Shown: positions 48,751 to 60,107 of the stretch, piece by piece | Position numbering within the stretch: the stretch's first letter is position 1 | How the letters are laid out: each line of letters begins with the position of its first letter | Assembly: GCA_034770075.1 (NCBI GenBank) | Contig: CM068379.1 | Span: forward strand, 14,510,922-14,574,921 | Source: Aralia elata | Taxonomy: Eukaryota > Streptophyta > Magnoliopsida > Apiales > Araliaceae | Direction of reading: 5' to 3' | Length of the DNA stretch: 64,000 nt | The notes under the pieces: generated by a model | Seen by the model: only the letters and a program-made list of their open reading frames with translations | Told to the model about the DNA's origin: nothing | The model's database searches: none | Translations under genes and position numbers: made by a program

Positions 48751-49935
48751 GGGGGATCGAATCCATAACTAACAGTTGTAAGGGATAAGATTATCCTTAC
48801 AACAGATCTCATCCGTCCATCGTCCATCCAAAACGGTAAGTCAGGAGGAAATTCCATACAACAGTTTTAATATGGGGGAGCCTGCAGTTTAGTTTCCCTA
48901 GCGGGACCGAAAAAATTGTCCAAAATACCCCACTCAAACATCCGTTTGCAGAACTAAACTGCGGGACACTTAGTTATCGCCAGGTGTTTAATATTATTAA
49001 CACACAAACGACGGTTTTGTTCATATTACCCGTTCAACAGCAACTAAACTGCGGACACTGAGTATGATTTTCCCAATTAAAATTCAAAATGGGTAGCGGT
49101 TTTAAGGTAAATCACACCACGTCTGCAGAACTAGAAACTCGCGGACGATGAGTCATTTAATAAAACGATTGAAAGTACTTCTGTTTATTTTACGTTTCTT
49201 TCATAGCAATTGACTTTTAGATATACATCTCATTTTGGCAGTGGCGATCTGGAACTAGAAGGAAGTTTGATTTAAATCTATTAAAATTTTCATTTTCTTC
49301 TTTGCTATTCTTATTCCCTTACTAATTCATCGATTTGGGATATAATGCAGAAAACACGCATGGCTAAACGATATGAATGGAAGATTGATAGATTTAAAAC
49401 ATCAAACTTTTTTTTGGGTCATATCAACCTCCATGTCCGCCAGAATCTACACTTCTGCATAATCTAGGACTTTTGGATATTTTTCTCATTTTCACACTAG
49501 CCGATCTTGAACTATAAGAGTTCGAATTTTAAGGTTATCAAATATTTCAATTTATCTTCTTGTATATTTTTTTGTTCGTGCCTTATTCATCTTATATGGG
49601 ATCTGGGATGAGAAAACGATGACCATGGTTCTAAACAAATAGATTTGTTATTAGCGCATTTGTATGTTTCTCATCATTCCAGATAAGAATATGCAAGAGA
49701 AATGGAAGAACTGGATAGGTTTAAATCGACCACTTTTTTTTAGTTAGTCCATCATCCACAGAACCTAAAACTGGCGGGATTTTATATGTCAGGGTAAAAA
49801 TATAATGGTTTTACCCCATCATGGCGGAAACTAAAGTAGTGGACGGTTGTAGGGGACGTTAACCTAAAAAAGATAAAAAATATTGTTTTTACCCAGGTCC
49901 GCCAGAATGTAAAGTTGCGGGACGGGTGTTTAGGA
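48751..49935. repeat. Repeat region with a recurring imperfect palindrome
   Basis: The region starts after an AT microsatellite with a 13-bp hairpin (GTTGTAAGGGATAA / TTATCCTTACAAC, 48774-48802). Variants of CCGCAGAACTAAACTGCGGG recur about eight times, near 48882, 48948, 49038, 49121, 49434, 49756, 49821 and 49898, in both orientations and often with GGACACTGAGT or GGGACGG after them. Each unit is itself an imperfect dyad. There is no open frame. It looks like the subterminal-repeat region of a non-autonomous DNA transposon, but I cannot assign it. Confidence 0.6.
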
Positions 49936-50126
49936 ACTTTGGGTTAACCTAAATTTGATCATCTTTTTCCGTCAATAGTTTCAATTCAACTTGAGATAGC
50001 AGAACAAGTATTGAGCATAACTAGATCAACTTTTACTTTCTTCCTTACCTCAACCCTGCTTAATACCATTTGCAGAGAGTATAGCAGCCAACTTAGAAAG
50101 CATACCAGGAGGACGAATATCAGCCA

Positions 50127-52372
50127 TGTAGACACCCAAATTTATGGCAACTTCCTATACTAACCCTGACAGGAGTACAAAATTGGTCAACATTGACCCG
50201 GCACAACACAATATCACACAAAACTGATTGACAAACCAGTAGGACACGAGAATACAAAGGTGGACAATAAAGACGAACACTCAAAACCACCACTCACGGG
50301 ACGACGATCGAGAGCCGGACACGACAACAAACGAATGTCTGGAGATCGGTTGGCTGATCACTGCGCTTACCCGGATTGACATGTGCACGTTTCCCGGCGG
50401 TTTCCGGACTGCAGAATGCAAACCCTTCAGCGGAAACCAACGGTGACGACACAAATATCGAGAAACGGAGGTACGGAAAACGGAGAAAGAAAAATTAGCA
50501 ACAGTCCAGCCGCAGATCAATCCTGCGGACCCAAAGGACAGAACTCGAGACGACACGGGCACATCGAAGCGCCACGGGAACCTCGAGCACGGCTGGGGGG
50601 AGAACCAAGGGTCCAGCCGCAGAATACAATCTGCCGTGCCAGCCGGCAAGGATGGATCTGCCGGCTGCCCCTTGGCATAGTCCCTTATATCAGGCCATTT
50701 CGCATACAGAAACATGGTTAGGAAAGAATCCAAGCTAGCTAGCAGCAGTTCGGGAGAAGGAGGAAAAACAGCAAGAAAACAACAAAAATTAAGAGAGAAA
50801 AGAGTGAGAAATTAGTGAGAAAATTGTACCCATTTTGTGGAGTTTACACCTCATATTTTCTACTCTATTCAATACACAAATTCAATACATATTGTGGGGA
50901 TCATTTGCAAGGTGAAAAAATCCTATTGTTTTAGCATTTTGTTATAACCAACTTTTTCCAAGCTTTTTGTCATCCGAATTATCTTAAATGTTAGCTTTCC
51001 TTACATGTTACACATGTGAAACCAATGGATTAGGGACTATTAGTGAGGGTCTCATCGGAATGAAATTCCTTCCCTTAATAGCCCGGATGATGTCCCGTTT
51101 CGTGTAAATTTTAGCTATTACGGTAAATGGGTCATTCGTAGTATAGTAGTGTAATTTCAATTTTTATTGCAAGATATCCTAGAGCCTTAGGCATCCCAAC
51201 GGTTGATTCAATGTCTAAAAACCGGTTGTTTAATTATTATATTTTGTTAAAAAAAAAAAAAATCCATTTTGCGGTTGTGTAACAATGTTCAGGATGTGAG
51301 CCTTAGGGAACGCGGACCCCCCGTGGTCCAAATCCGATGATTGGACATTTTTTGGATGTATGTAATCGGGTAGGATGCATTCGTCATTGTAAAACATGTA
51401 ATTCGTCGGGCCTCCTTTAAAACGATAAACCAAGTCGGAGGTCGGGTTTAAGGCCCACGAAATAGTGAAACTTGTGATTGTAATGGCGTTTGGGGAAATA
51501 TTTTGATGGTTTTACATGCCCATGAATTAGCCCCGAACAGCTTGTGGTTTATGCTTGATTGGAATTTTGTGACACGAAAAATGATTTCAAAGAATTTAAA
51601 CGATGACGGTTTTATCATTAAAATCAAGCAAACTAGGAGGTTAGCATCACGTAGCTAAAAAATTGGAAGTGTTAATGAATGACGATTTTCCTATTAAACG
51701 AGACAGGCTAAAGAAGGCGTATTCAAATGTCACAAAAAATGGATTTTATAAAATAAAACAACGTTTTTTATTAAATCTTTGGTGCGTAGGGTGAAAGAGT
51801 ATCCTAGAAGATTGCCCATCATTGTATGAAAGCAATGTTTAGATTTCGATCTTCCTAAATCGTACGAAGGTTTAAAAGATTTTTGTTTTTGCCCGAAACA
51901 AACGACAATTCCCCATCAATAAAACAATCCCCATAGCTTAATGTCATAGTAAAACAAAACTTATCCTCATAAATCAAAGATCTTCACATCGTACAAACGG
52001 GAAACGAACGTTCTAAAACCCATTCCCAAAATAAAAACAGACGATTTCACATAACCAAAGCCAAATGATTTCATCTCTACATGAAGAACTCACCACAAGA
52101 CATTCACATAAAGCACAACCACATACACACACCCGCCCACAAAACACACACCAATTTCATGAAATTAAAGGATAGGAAAGCAACAAGAAATTGCGGTAAC
52201 CGTGTTACACGGAAGTCGGGCGGTGCCTAACCACCTTCCCCTCGCATAAGCAATCCCCCGAACTCTAATGACATTCGATTTGCAGACCCAATAAATACGG
52301 AGTCACATATGATCCATCGATTAACAAAAAAAGAAATTCGGATGAGTTGGTACATCCAATTCAAATATACCA
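50127..52372 (+). mobile_element. 5' LTR of a Tat/Ogre-type gypsy retrotransposon
   Basis: A TGTAGACACCCAAATTTATG start (50127) and an ...AAATATACCA end (52372) bound a 2.25-kb LTR. Near its 3' end is GGCGGTGCCTAACCACCTTC followed by CCCCGAAC, a block typical of Tat/Ogre LTRs. The GC-rich part at 50281-50750 has open frames on both strands but no recognisable domain and is taken as LTR sequence. The primer-binding site follows at once. The internal region and 3' LTR are lost in the gap, so no target duplication can be checked. Confidence 0.65.
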
Positions 52373-52374
52373 AC

Positions 52375-52386
52375 TTGGCGACTCTG
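52375..52386 (+). other. Retrotransposon primer-binding site
   Basis: TTGGCGACTCTGG matches the tRNA-Arg-type primer-binding site (TGGCGACTCTGCTGGGGA) of Tat/Ogre elements for its first 11-12 bases, then diverges. It lies two bases after the LTR end. About 100 bases of leader follow before the gap. Confidence 0.65.
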
Positions 52387-52484
52387 GTTAATTGGCTCAT
52401 CATCAAAAACCGATCTTTCAAAACCCAACCCCGTCGACATCAAAATGCCGACCCTTTTCCAAAAAATCATTAAATCAAAAGGCT

Positions 52485-52584
52485 NNNNNNNNNNNNNNNN
52501 NNNNNNNNNNNNNNNNNNNNNNNNNNNNNNNNNNNNNNNNNNNNNNNNNNNNNNNNNNNNNNNNNNNNNNNNNNNNNNNNNNNN
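52485..52584. other. Assembly gap of exactly 100 N
   Basis: Exactly 100 N is the usual placeholder for a gap of unknown size. It begins about 100 bases into a large retrotransposon and ends at sequence equivalent to 28026, so the two sides are not shown to be adjacent in the genome. Confidence 0.98.
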
Positions 52585-52925
52585 TAATAAAATCATTTTA
52601 CTTCATTCTATAAATTGATTTTCAACAATTTATTGACTATATTGAAATATATAATTTTAATATATTCCTTATGAATAAATATACCTATTCATTACCATAT
52701 ATACACATAAATACATATTGAACTTCCTTTCATATATCACGTAATTAATAATTTAAATAATTATGTTATTACATCGAAGCGTAATATTCACATAAAAAAA
52801 ATATTAAAATAGCACACTTCGTTACAATATACACAATATTCATGTATTCAATTTAGTCATGCCACATAATAAGAATAAAATTAAAATTCTTATTTAATAA
52901 ATTCAAAAATTTCGGAGATGTCATA
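52585..52925 (-). mobile_element. Truncated copy of the gypsy-like LTR end
   Basis: Equivalent to 28026-28354, including the terminal GGAGATGTCATA and the following GTAGC. It is cut by the gap. Confidence 0.8.
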
Positions 52926-53181
52926 GTAGCTAGAAGAGTCTTACCAACTCAACTACGTCTTACATCACAGGGGCACGTTAGTAGTAAGAAAAATGCGCAA
53001 AAATGAAATATAATTGGCATAGATTGCTAAAAAAATATATTATTTTTTTGAAATACTTTTTTATCAGATAATAAAAAGATAGCAAAAAAGACCTTTAGTG
53101 GACATTGTCTTTACAAAAAATATTAAAATAAAATAGAACAACCCCCTACATTAATTTGAGTTGGGATTAGACTCATATTTG

Positions 53182-53613
53182 TGTGAGCTCGACCAATGGG
53201 CCACTGTGACAAGGTAGTTCTCCCTGGTGAGCGAGCGGGGATTGCAAGGAGACAACGCCCCCTGGAAGCCAAGCGTAATGTCTATTTGGGCTTGGGGAGT
53301 TTATTAGTAACCCGATCTTGAATTTGGCTAATGTATTGAGTTAATATAGGAATTTAGCCCATGTTAATAAAAAGTTAGGGTTATCTTAGTTACTATAAAA
53401 ACTTTTATTTGGTATGTGATTATGTAGAAATAAAAACTTTGTTTGGTATGTGATTATGTAAAGTGTGTGAGACTGCAAAATTGAATATATCAGAGAAGCA
53501 AGATTAATCAAATTGGTGAACCTGAGTAACTTGTATGTATCTTCTATTTTTTGGGGGGGTGTTCTTTAATTTATGTGTGTATTGTTTGTGATGTCGGATC
53601 TTAAAATCTAACA
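53182..53613 (+). mobile_element. Second copy of the 414-bp solo LTR
   Basis: Same termini (TGTGAGCTCGACC, ATCTAACA) and the same ATTTG target duplication as at 28604-29017, with extra inserted bases such as a G run near 53552. Confidence 0.75.
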
Positions 53614-53862
53614 ATTTGAAATGAAAGTTAGGGTTTTAAGCTAGGGAGAAGTTAAAAATAAAAAGACTCTACTAATAAACATTATATATGAATAAAACTC
53701 AAGAAAAAAAAAGAATAAGGGGAATATTTTCATTTTTTGTCTAACATACTTGTATAATCTGTACATAATATATGCATCAATGCATGTGTTTGTTGAGTAC
53801 TATCAAAATCTTTCCTCCTCGGAATATAGAGCATTACTCTCGAAATGCAGCATACTAAGATA

Positions 53863-54165
53863 CTCCCTCACGTTCCATATTAAATGTTGTTTTAAAAACT
53901 TCATGCACATTAATTAAGAAAATCATTTTAATACTATCATTTAATAATTAAAATTTGTATGAAATTCTTCCATCACCAACCCCCCTTTATGGGAAGTTAA
54001 AAACTATGTAATGCAAGGAAGAAAATTTCTTGGGAATAATGAGAAAAGTTAGGGGTGATATGGGAAAGTAAATTAATTTAGTCTCCTAAAAAGGTGTAAA
54101 CGACTAATAAATTGGAACAAAATTTTTTTCTTGTTAGAAAATCACATATTATGGAATGATGGTAG
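53863..54165. mobile_element. Second copy of the promoter-side Stowaway MITE
   Basis: Equivalent to 29261-29548. The termini now read CTCCCTCACGTTCC and GGAATGATGGTAG because of inserted bases. Confidence 0.75.
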
Positions 54166-54924
54166 TACTGTTTACATTCACACCAATGGGGTGACAAAAG
54201 CTAAAAGAAACAAATAAAAAACAGGGCGAGGGACTTTAGAAGAGTGTAGGCAATAGTGAAATAAAACTTCGAATGAACAAAAAGAGGAAAAAGAAAAGAG
54301 AAAGGAAGCAACAAAATTTTATTATCGAGAAGATGTGTGATGGATTGTAAGTTTTTGAACTTTTTGAATAATCTATCTTATATAGAACCGGTTGTCACAT
54401 TATTTGTCCCCATCTTTTATACTATAAGTTTAGTTATATTATTATTTTATCATTTTTTATATTATGTTTTTATAATTTTCTATTGTTCTTTCAATTTTTA
54501 TAAAAATTCTTATTTTATATCCTACATAATTTATACACCGCAACATGATGTGTCACTGAGTGCTAGATCTTTATAGTTTATAATGTATAAGGAATATTAG
54601 AGATCTCTACTCAGTGATTTGTTTTGAAGTTAATAATTTTTTTTGCCACATAAATCTCATGTGTTCATTTTATTATTCAACTAATTCCATGGCCGAATTA
54701 CTAATACAATAAACCACCCTATGAATTGAATAATATTTTAAGTTATTAAGTTGATTTTTAATTTGGTTTGAACACTAATTTAGTAAAAATCCGGTTATTA
54801 TTAATATAAATTAAGTTGCATGATAAGTTAAGGTTTCAAATTTTATATAATTTAGACTTAGTTAGGTACCTAAGTTAGTAAATAAAGTGCTGAAACCAAA
54901 AAAAAAAAAAAAGTGCTGAACTAA

Positions 54925-55126
54925 ATTTGTAACAGAGGCTAACTTAGGCGAAACTAAATTTGTGTATTTAATTAAGTAGAGTTAAATGTTTAAAAAACAA
55001 ATGGAAGTGTTATGCACTGTTTTTTTGAATATTTTTTTTATACATATATATTTGCAACTTATTTTTTTAAAATTTATTATTATTACTATCACAACAATGG
55101 CAAAAATTCATTAGCCCAATAATGAT
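54925..55126. other. About 200 bp present only in the second copy
   Basis: After GTGCTGAACTAAA the first copy has about ten bases (CCAAAATGAA) before GCTCTTCAGCCC, while this copy has about 200. The insert ends in ATTAGCCCAATAATGAT, which adds another AGCCCA site II motif (about 55113-55118) upstream of the NOC2 copy. An indel of this size is not a sequencing error, so the two copies are different haplotypes or loci. Confidence 0.8.
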
Positions 55127-56033
55127 GCTCTTCAAGCCCAATAAAAACCTCATTCTAAGATTTTTAACCAAAATGAATTAAACCCAATTGGGCCAATTTG
55201 GAGCAAAACCCAATTGAGCAATATGGGTTGCCTTTACAAAGTGCGTATTTCTTCGGGCTAGGGTTCCAAGGGTTTGAAGAAGAGAGAGAGAGAGAGAGTT
55301 GGCAGAAGGTTTTTCTCTCTGAATTATTCTCACTTTCTATCACCATTGTTGCCTCTGCAACAGGTCCTGATTTATACTCCTGTCACTTCTTCAATTTAAT
55401 TCTGTTTCTCGATTTTCTGTGATTTTTGACTGGGTTTAATTTATCCCATTCGAACAGGAGAAGCAAGAGGTTTAAGAAATGGGGAAGCTCGGGAAGAAAG
55501 CATGGAAATTTGCGAAGAAGAATCTTCAATCTGTTCATCGAAGGAACCGAAAGACGAAAACTTTTTTTAAAAAGAACATTCTTCTTCAAGGTGAGATTTT
55601 TATCCCATCCTCTCTTTCCCATTCTCTGTATAATATAGTAGTTTAATTGTGTTTGTAAGAATCGCGTCTTGGTTCGGTTATTACTGTTATGTGAGCTGAA
55701 ACAGGATAATTAAACTGCAAACTGCAAAAATGGAGGTTTCTCGAGGGATTTGAGTGAAACCATTAGAGGGTTTACAATTATATTTTGCATACTTTCATGC
55801 TATTATTAGTATTTTTAATTAAATTAAATTTAAAAAATATGAATGATATAATAATGTGAATTTCAGCTGAAAGATTCTAAACATTCTGCTACAATCTGCT
55901 ATGGCCCTTTTACCATTGGCAGAATGAGGCGGGTGGGTTCTACATTATTGTGCGCCAGATTTGTTTTTTATATAGATGATTGCGAATAGTTAATTTTTAT
56001 GATGTCGTAAGACTTTTTTACTGTTTGTTATTA

Positions 56034-56315
56034 TTCCTATTACCATTTCACAAAAAGAGTCACATTTACCACAACACAACTTATCAAACTTTTAAAGGAT
56101 ATAATAATATATATATATATATTATGTTTATTATTTCCCCTAAATATAATTATTTAGTTTAGTGGTGGTGACATTGGTAGTGAAATTGTGTTTCTTATAC
56201 TTGAGGATATTATGTCATTTTTTGAACCATACATCTTTTTATAATATTCTTTTTTGTGGAACAATAAACTTTTTCTTTTTGGGCAAATAAGACTCTTTAT
56301 GTGGAACAGAGGGAG
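56034..56315. mobile_element. Second copy of the intron-1 Stowaway MITE
   Basis: Equivalent to 31128-31385, lengthened by scattered insertions. Confidence 0.75.
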
Positions 56316-57218
56316 TATTAGTCTAAATAACTTCCAGATTAAGTGATGGGCCGATGGCTTGTGTGGTGTAGGAGAGTGTTGGATGGATCACTGAACAGTT
56401 GTTAGGTTTGAAGATATGTGAAAATTGGATTCAAATTAAGAAAAGTAAGGTATTGCTTGATGAGTGTGTGCTAGGAGTTGTATGGACTGTGGAGTGATTT
56501 TTTAATTTGTTTCGAGTCTTTTTTTTTGACTGGTTATTGTCATCTATATTTTAGGTTCATTAAAGTCTTAAATTTTTGTTTGACTTGTTGTGGAATATCT
56601 CGATTTTTTAAATTGTATTTTGCTCATACGCCATTTAGAAGTCCTTGCTTTAGGAAGATTTATTGATATAATGGAGTCCCAAAGAAGGAGCAATTTTGCA
56701 CTTTAGGTTGTTGACTCACCTCTTTGTTTTTTTCTTCACCTGGTTAATTTAGGTTCTGCCACACTATGACATCCTTGGAGTTTCCCGTGACGATGCTTTT
56801 GTAGCTTTTTGCTCAATTTTACGGGGCACCCTTATAGGTTGAGCTGTTTTGTCCATTATATTGGACAGCTGAAGAATGAATTATGATCTAATATTCAATT
56901 CCTGGAATTATTTGGGAGCAATAGGCAGAAAATGTAGTAAAATTGCCATTTTGTTTCTATGTTTTTAGTAATGAGATATATTTGAGGGATGTGCCCACTA
57001 ATAGGATTGCTTTTTGATCACAACTGGTGGTAGGCGTGCCATGGGTGGTAGGGGGGGGTTGTTTCTTTAATGTTTTTATGTAATTCCTCAATGTTCCTTG
57101 CTGTCTGGAACTTTTAACCAAAATGTTGTTTTTCTTTTTTCGGTCGACCAATAGTAAGAAAAACCTTGGGTTTTGGATTGCTTTTTTTTTTTTTCTGCGG
57201 GTGCAAAAAGGTAGGCCA

Positions 57219-58668
57219 TTAATTGTTTTGGCCGTTTGTGAGTTTTGGGTGGGATGCGGATGAGGAAGTGGGGATGTTTAGGAAAGGAATAGGGTGTTGG
57301 GGAAAAATGATTATTTAATTTTCCTTCCATGTTGGTTTTGGGGTAAATTTTAGTTAAGGAAGGGGGGATGGGGGAGGGGATGGGGGGATTTTTTAAATTA
57401 TAATTTTTTTTCCGTTGTTTTGTGGGACGTTTTAGAAGTAGGGATTGGGGGAAATATATGAGATTCTTTTTTTTTTTTTAAAAATTACTTAACATTAATT
57501 TAACTAATATATACCCACTTACAATATTTATTAAAATTATAAAGATATAATGATATAATTGTAAATAATGGTCCTATCTATTTGAAATTAATTATTTTGC
57601 TTTAGGTCTTTTTTTTTTTTGCTTTGGTTTTTTCAACACACACGACATAAAAAAAACCACATCACATTATATATATAATAGGGAACTTTACTTGTACTAT
57701 TATTTATTTTTGTTAAACATTACAACTTACTTGTAAACATTGGAGGGAATAAAAGGCAACAAAAATTTCCAATTTTCGACAAAGAAATTAGAAGAATTAA
57801 GGAGATTTAAAAAAAAAAAATTGTAAAACTGAAACCAGAAAGGAGAATAATGGTAGGGGGGACTATGAAAAAAGTATGGTTTTTTCCTCCAACCAATTTT
57901 TGTTGTTGGAAAATATTTGAATGGATATGAGGGGGAGTGAATGATAATTTTTTCCTATAATAGTCACCTTCTGGTATATAAGATTGGTGAGAAATCACGT
58001 TCAAAGGGTAAAATAATGTATTAAAAAATTATCGATTGGCGAGGGGAAGGATAGAATACTTTCCAAAGGGGGCATAATATATAATATATCATTTGGTTGC
58101 CCCAAAAACATTGTCAATTGCGTTTATTATTTTCCTTTATTTATGGCCCTTTCACTTTGAATTATACATTGGGGAATATGAATAAGTGATTTTTATGAGG
58201 AGAGAGAAAAATTTTAGGAGGGGGGGTGCGGGGTGTTAAAAGAGAAGTGAAAAATGGATGAGTTTTTCAAAACGGGATAAAAATTGAGAGTTATAAATTA
58301 GTGAGGAGGCAAAAATTGTTCATATTTTATTTATTTTTTTCAAAGTTTTATTTTTTTGTGGTTTAAAGATGGTTAAATTATTTCTCACACTTTTTTCATA
58401 CTTTTTTCCCCATGCCCTCCAAATTCCTGTCCACTTTTTGAAGAGGAACGAAATTTGTGTAAGCCAAAAATTGGAAAAAATCAATTTTACTTATTCTATA
58501 ATTCCCTTCTCTCTTTTCCCGCCTTAAAAAAAAAAAAAAATCCACAAAACCATGGGATTTTGGAGGGAATTTTAAAATTTTATTTTCCCTTCCCTTTTCC
58601 CCTTTTTCCCCTCCACCCTGCAAAAAAAAAAAAAAAAAAAACTTTTTTAACAATACATAGGTTATAAA
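57219..58668. mobile_element. Second, error-inflated copy of the purine-rich TIR element
   Basis: Equivalent to 32184-33236 but about 400 bases longer. The excess is almost all extra G, T or A bases in homopolymer runs. This is the noisiest part of the window. Confidence 0.65.
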
Positions 58669-58702
58669 GGGGGGCCTAAAAAACATACACTTATTGGTTT
58701 TG

Positions 58703-60107
58703 CTTTTTTTGTTATTTTTCTTCTGTTTTTTGGGGGCATTTTGCCAGGTTAAGGTTGTGTTGCAGGATTGGTCCTATAGATAAAAGTTGGATTTGAGAGT
58801 GGGATTTTTTCTTTTGGGTTAGTGGGGGGACAGGGGAGGGAGAAAAGGGGTTCATTTTTGTGGGTAGGGTGGGGGGGAAGGTGTGTTTGTCTAAGCAAGA
58901 GGGAGGCTTGGGATTTGGCAACTTATTTCGTAAAAATGTTGCCTTGGTGGTTAAGTGGCTTGGAGGTTTCCCTTAGAACTTAATTCTCTGTTACATGAGG
59001 TTATGAATAGCAGATTTGGTATTCAAATGAATTTGTGATATGCTAATCTTGGGACTTATGTAATTCATGCGGGTCCTTAGAAATTCATTTCACAAGATTC
59101 TCTCCTCTTTTGGGTCTCATTGGAGATATGCGGTTGAGGAAGGACATCATATTTGTTTTTGCGATGACACATGATGGGTTAAGTTCTATTTTCAATCCTC
59201 TTTTTTTTCGCATATCTAACTTTGTTATTGCTTTGATTTTTGAATTTTATTGTTTTTAATGATGAATTGTATATCTTAGGACTTTTTTTACTTTCTTGAG
59301 GAATCTCACAAATCAAGATATCAATGAGTTCCTATCAATGCTTAGTTTGTTAAATTTTGATACAGATCTCCGCATCTCCTGGTAAACGAGTTTGAACTCG
59401 AAGACTCTTTTGGTAGCTTCCCTTGCAAGAGAAATATATCTTTTATTACTAGTTCTCGTGTCCTAATTTCATTTATCTCCCTGTCATTGGAAGTCAGAGG
59501 TTTCCCTCATTAATCTAGGAAATTGTTTTGGTCTATGGTGTTAGAAAGGTTGATTACAAATGATATACCTATCGGACTGGGCAGAAGGCCTCACAAGGCT
59601 CTATCACCAGATATTTGAGTTGTGTATAATTGTGTGACGCACTCATTTATTTTTGCATTTTCCCATTGCTCGGGTTTGTGAAACTCTATTTTTGGAGTTT
59701 TAAGGGAAGAGTGGGTTTGCCCTGCTGTGATGGATGATTTGTTAACTTATACAGTACAGAGGTTTTTTTGGAGGGATTTAGGATGTGAAGGTGCTTTGGA
59801 AATGTGCGATCTTGTTTGTGTTTTTTTTGGGGGACTTGGACTGAGCGCAATGTTAGGCTTTCTAGATTTAAGCCCATATTTCTTTTATTCTATCTTTAGA
59901 TAGAATATTTTTCCTTGTTTATTTACGGGCCTCTCCACGCGTGCATTTAGGGGTATTTATGTGACTGATCTTTGTAACGATCGGAGAGCTGCCCTCTTTT
60001 AAACTGTTTTTCTTCTTTTTCCTTGTTAGGTTTGGGTGGACTCCTTGTCCCCCTTGCTTGTATTCTCTCTTTTCATCTAATAAAATTTATTCTTTTATCT
60101 AAAACAA
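58703..60107 (+). mobile_element. Second copy of the truncated LINE
   Basis: Equivalent to 33265-34587. The first 180 bases are noisy. From about 58885 onward the match to the first copy becomes nearly exact, with only occasional homopolymer extensions. Confidence 0.8.

Noticed and set aside
50281..50733. A 150-aa minus-strand open frame (and a 112-aa plus-strand one) in GC-rich sequence
   Set aside because: They lie inside the Tat/Ogre-type LTR, overlap on both strands and show no known domain. The GC-rich patch makes long open frames likely by chance.
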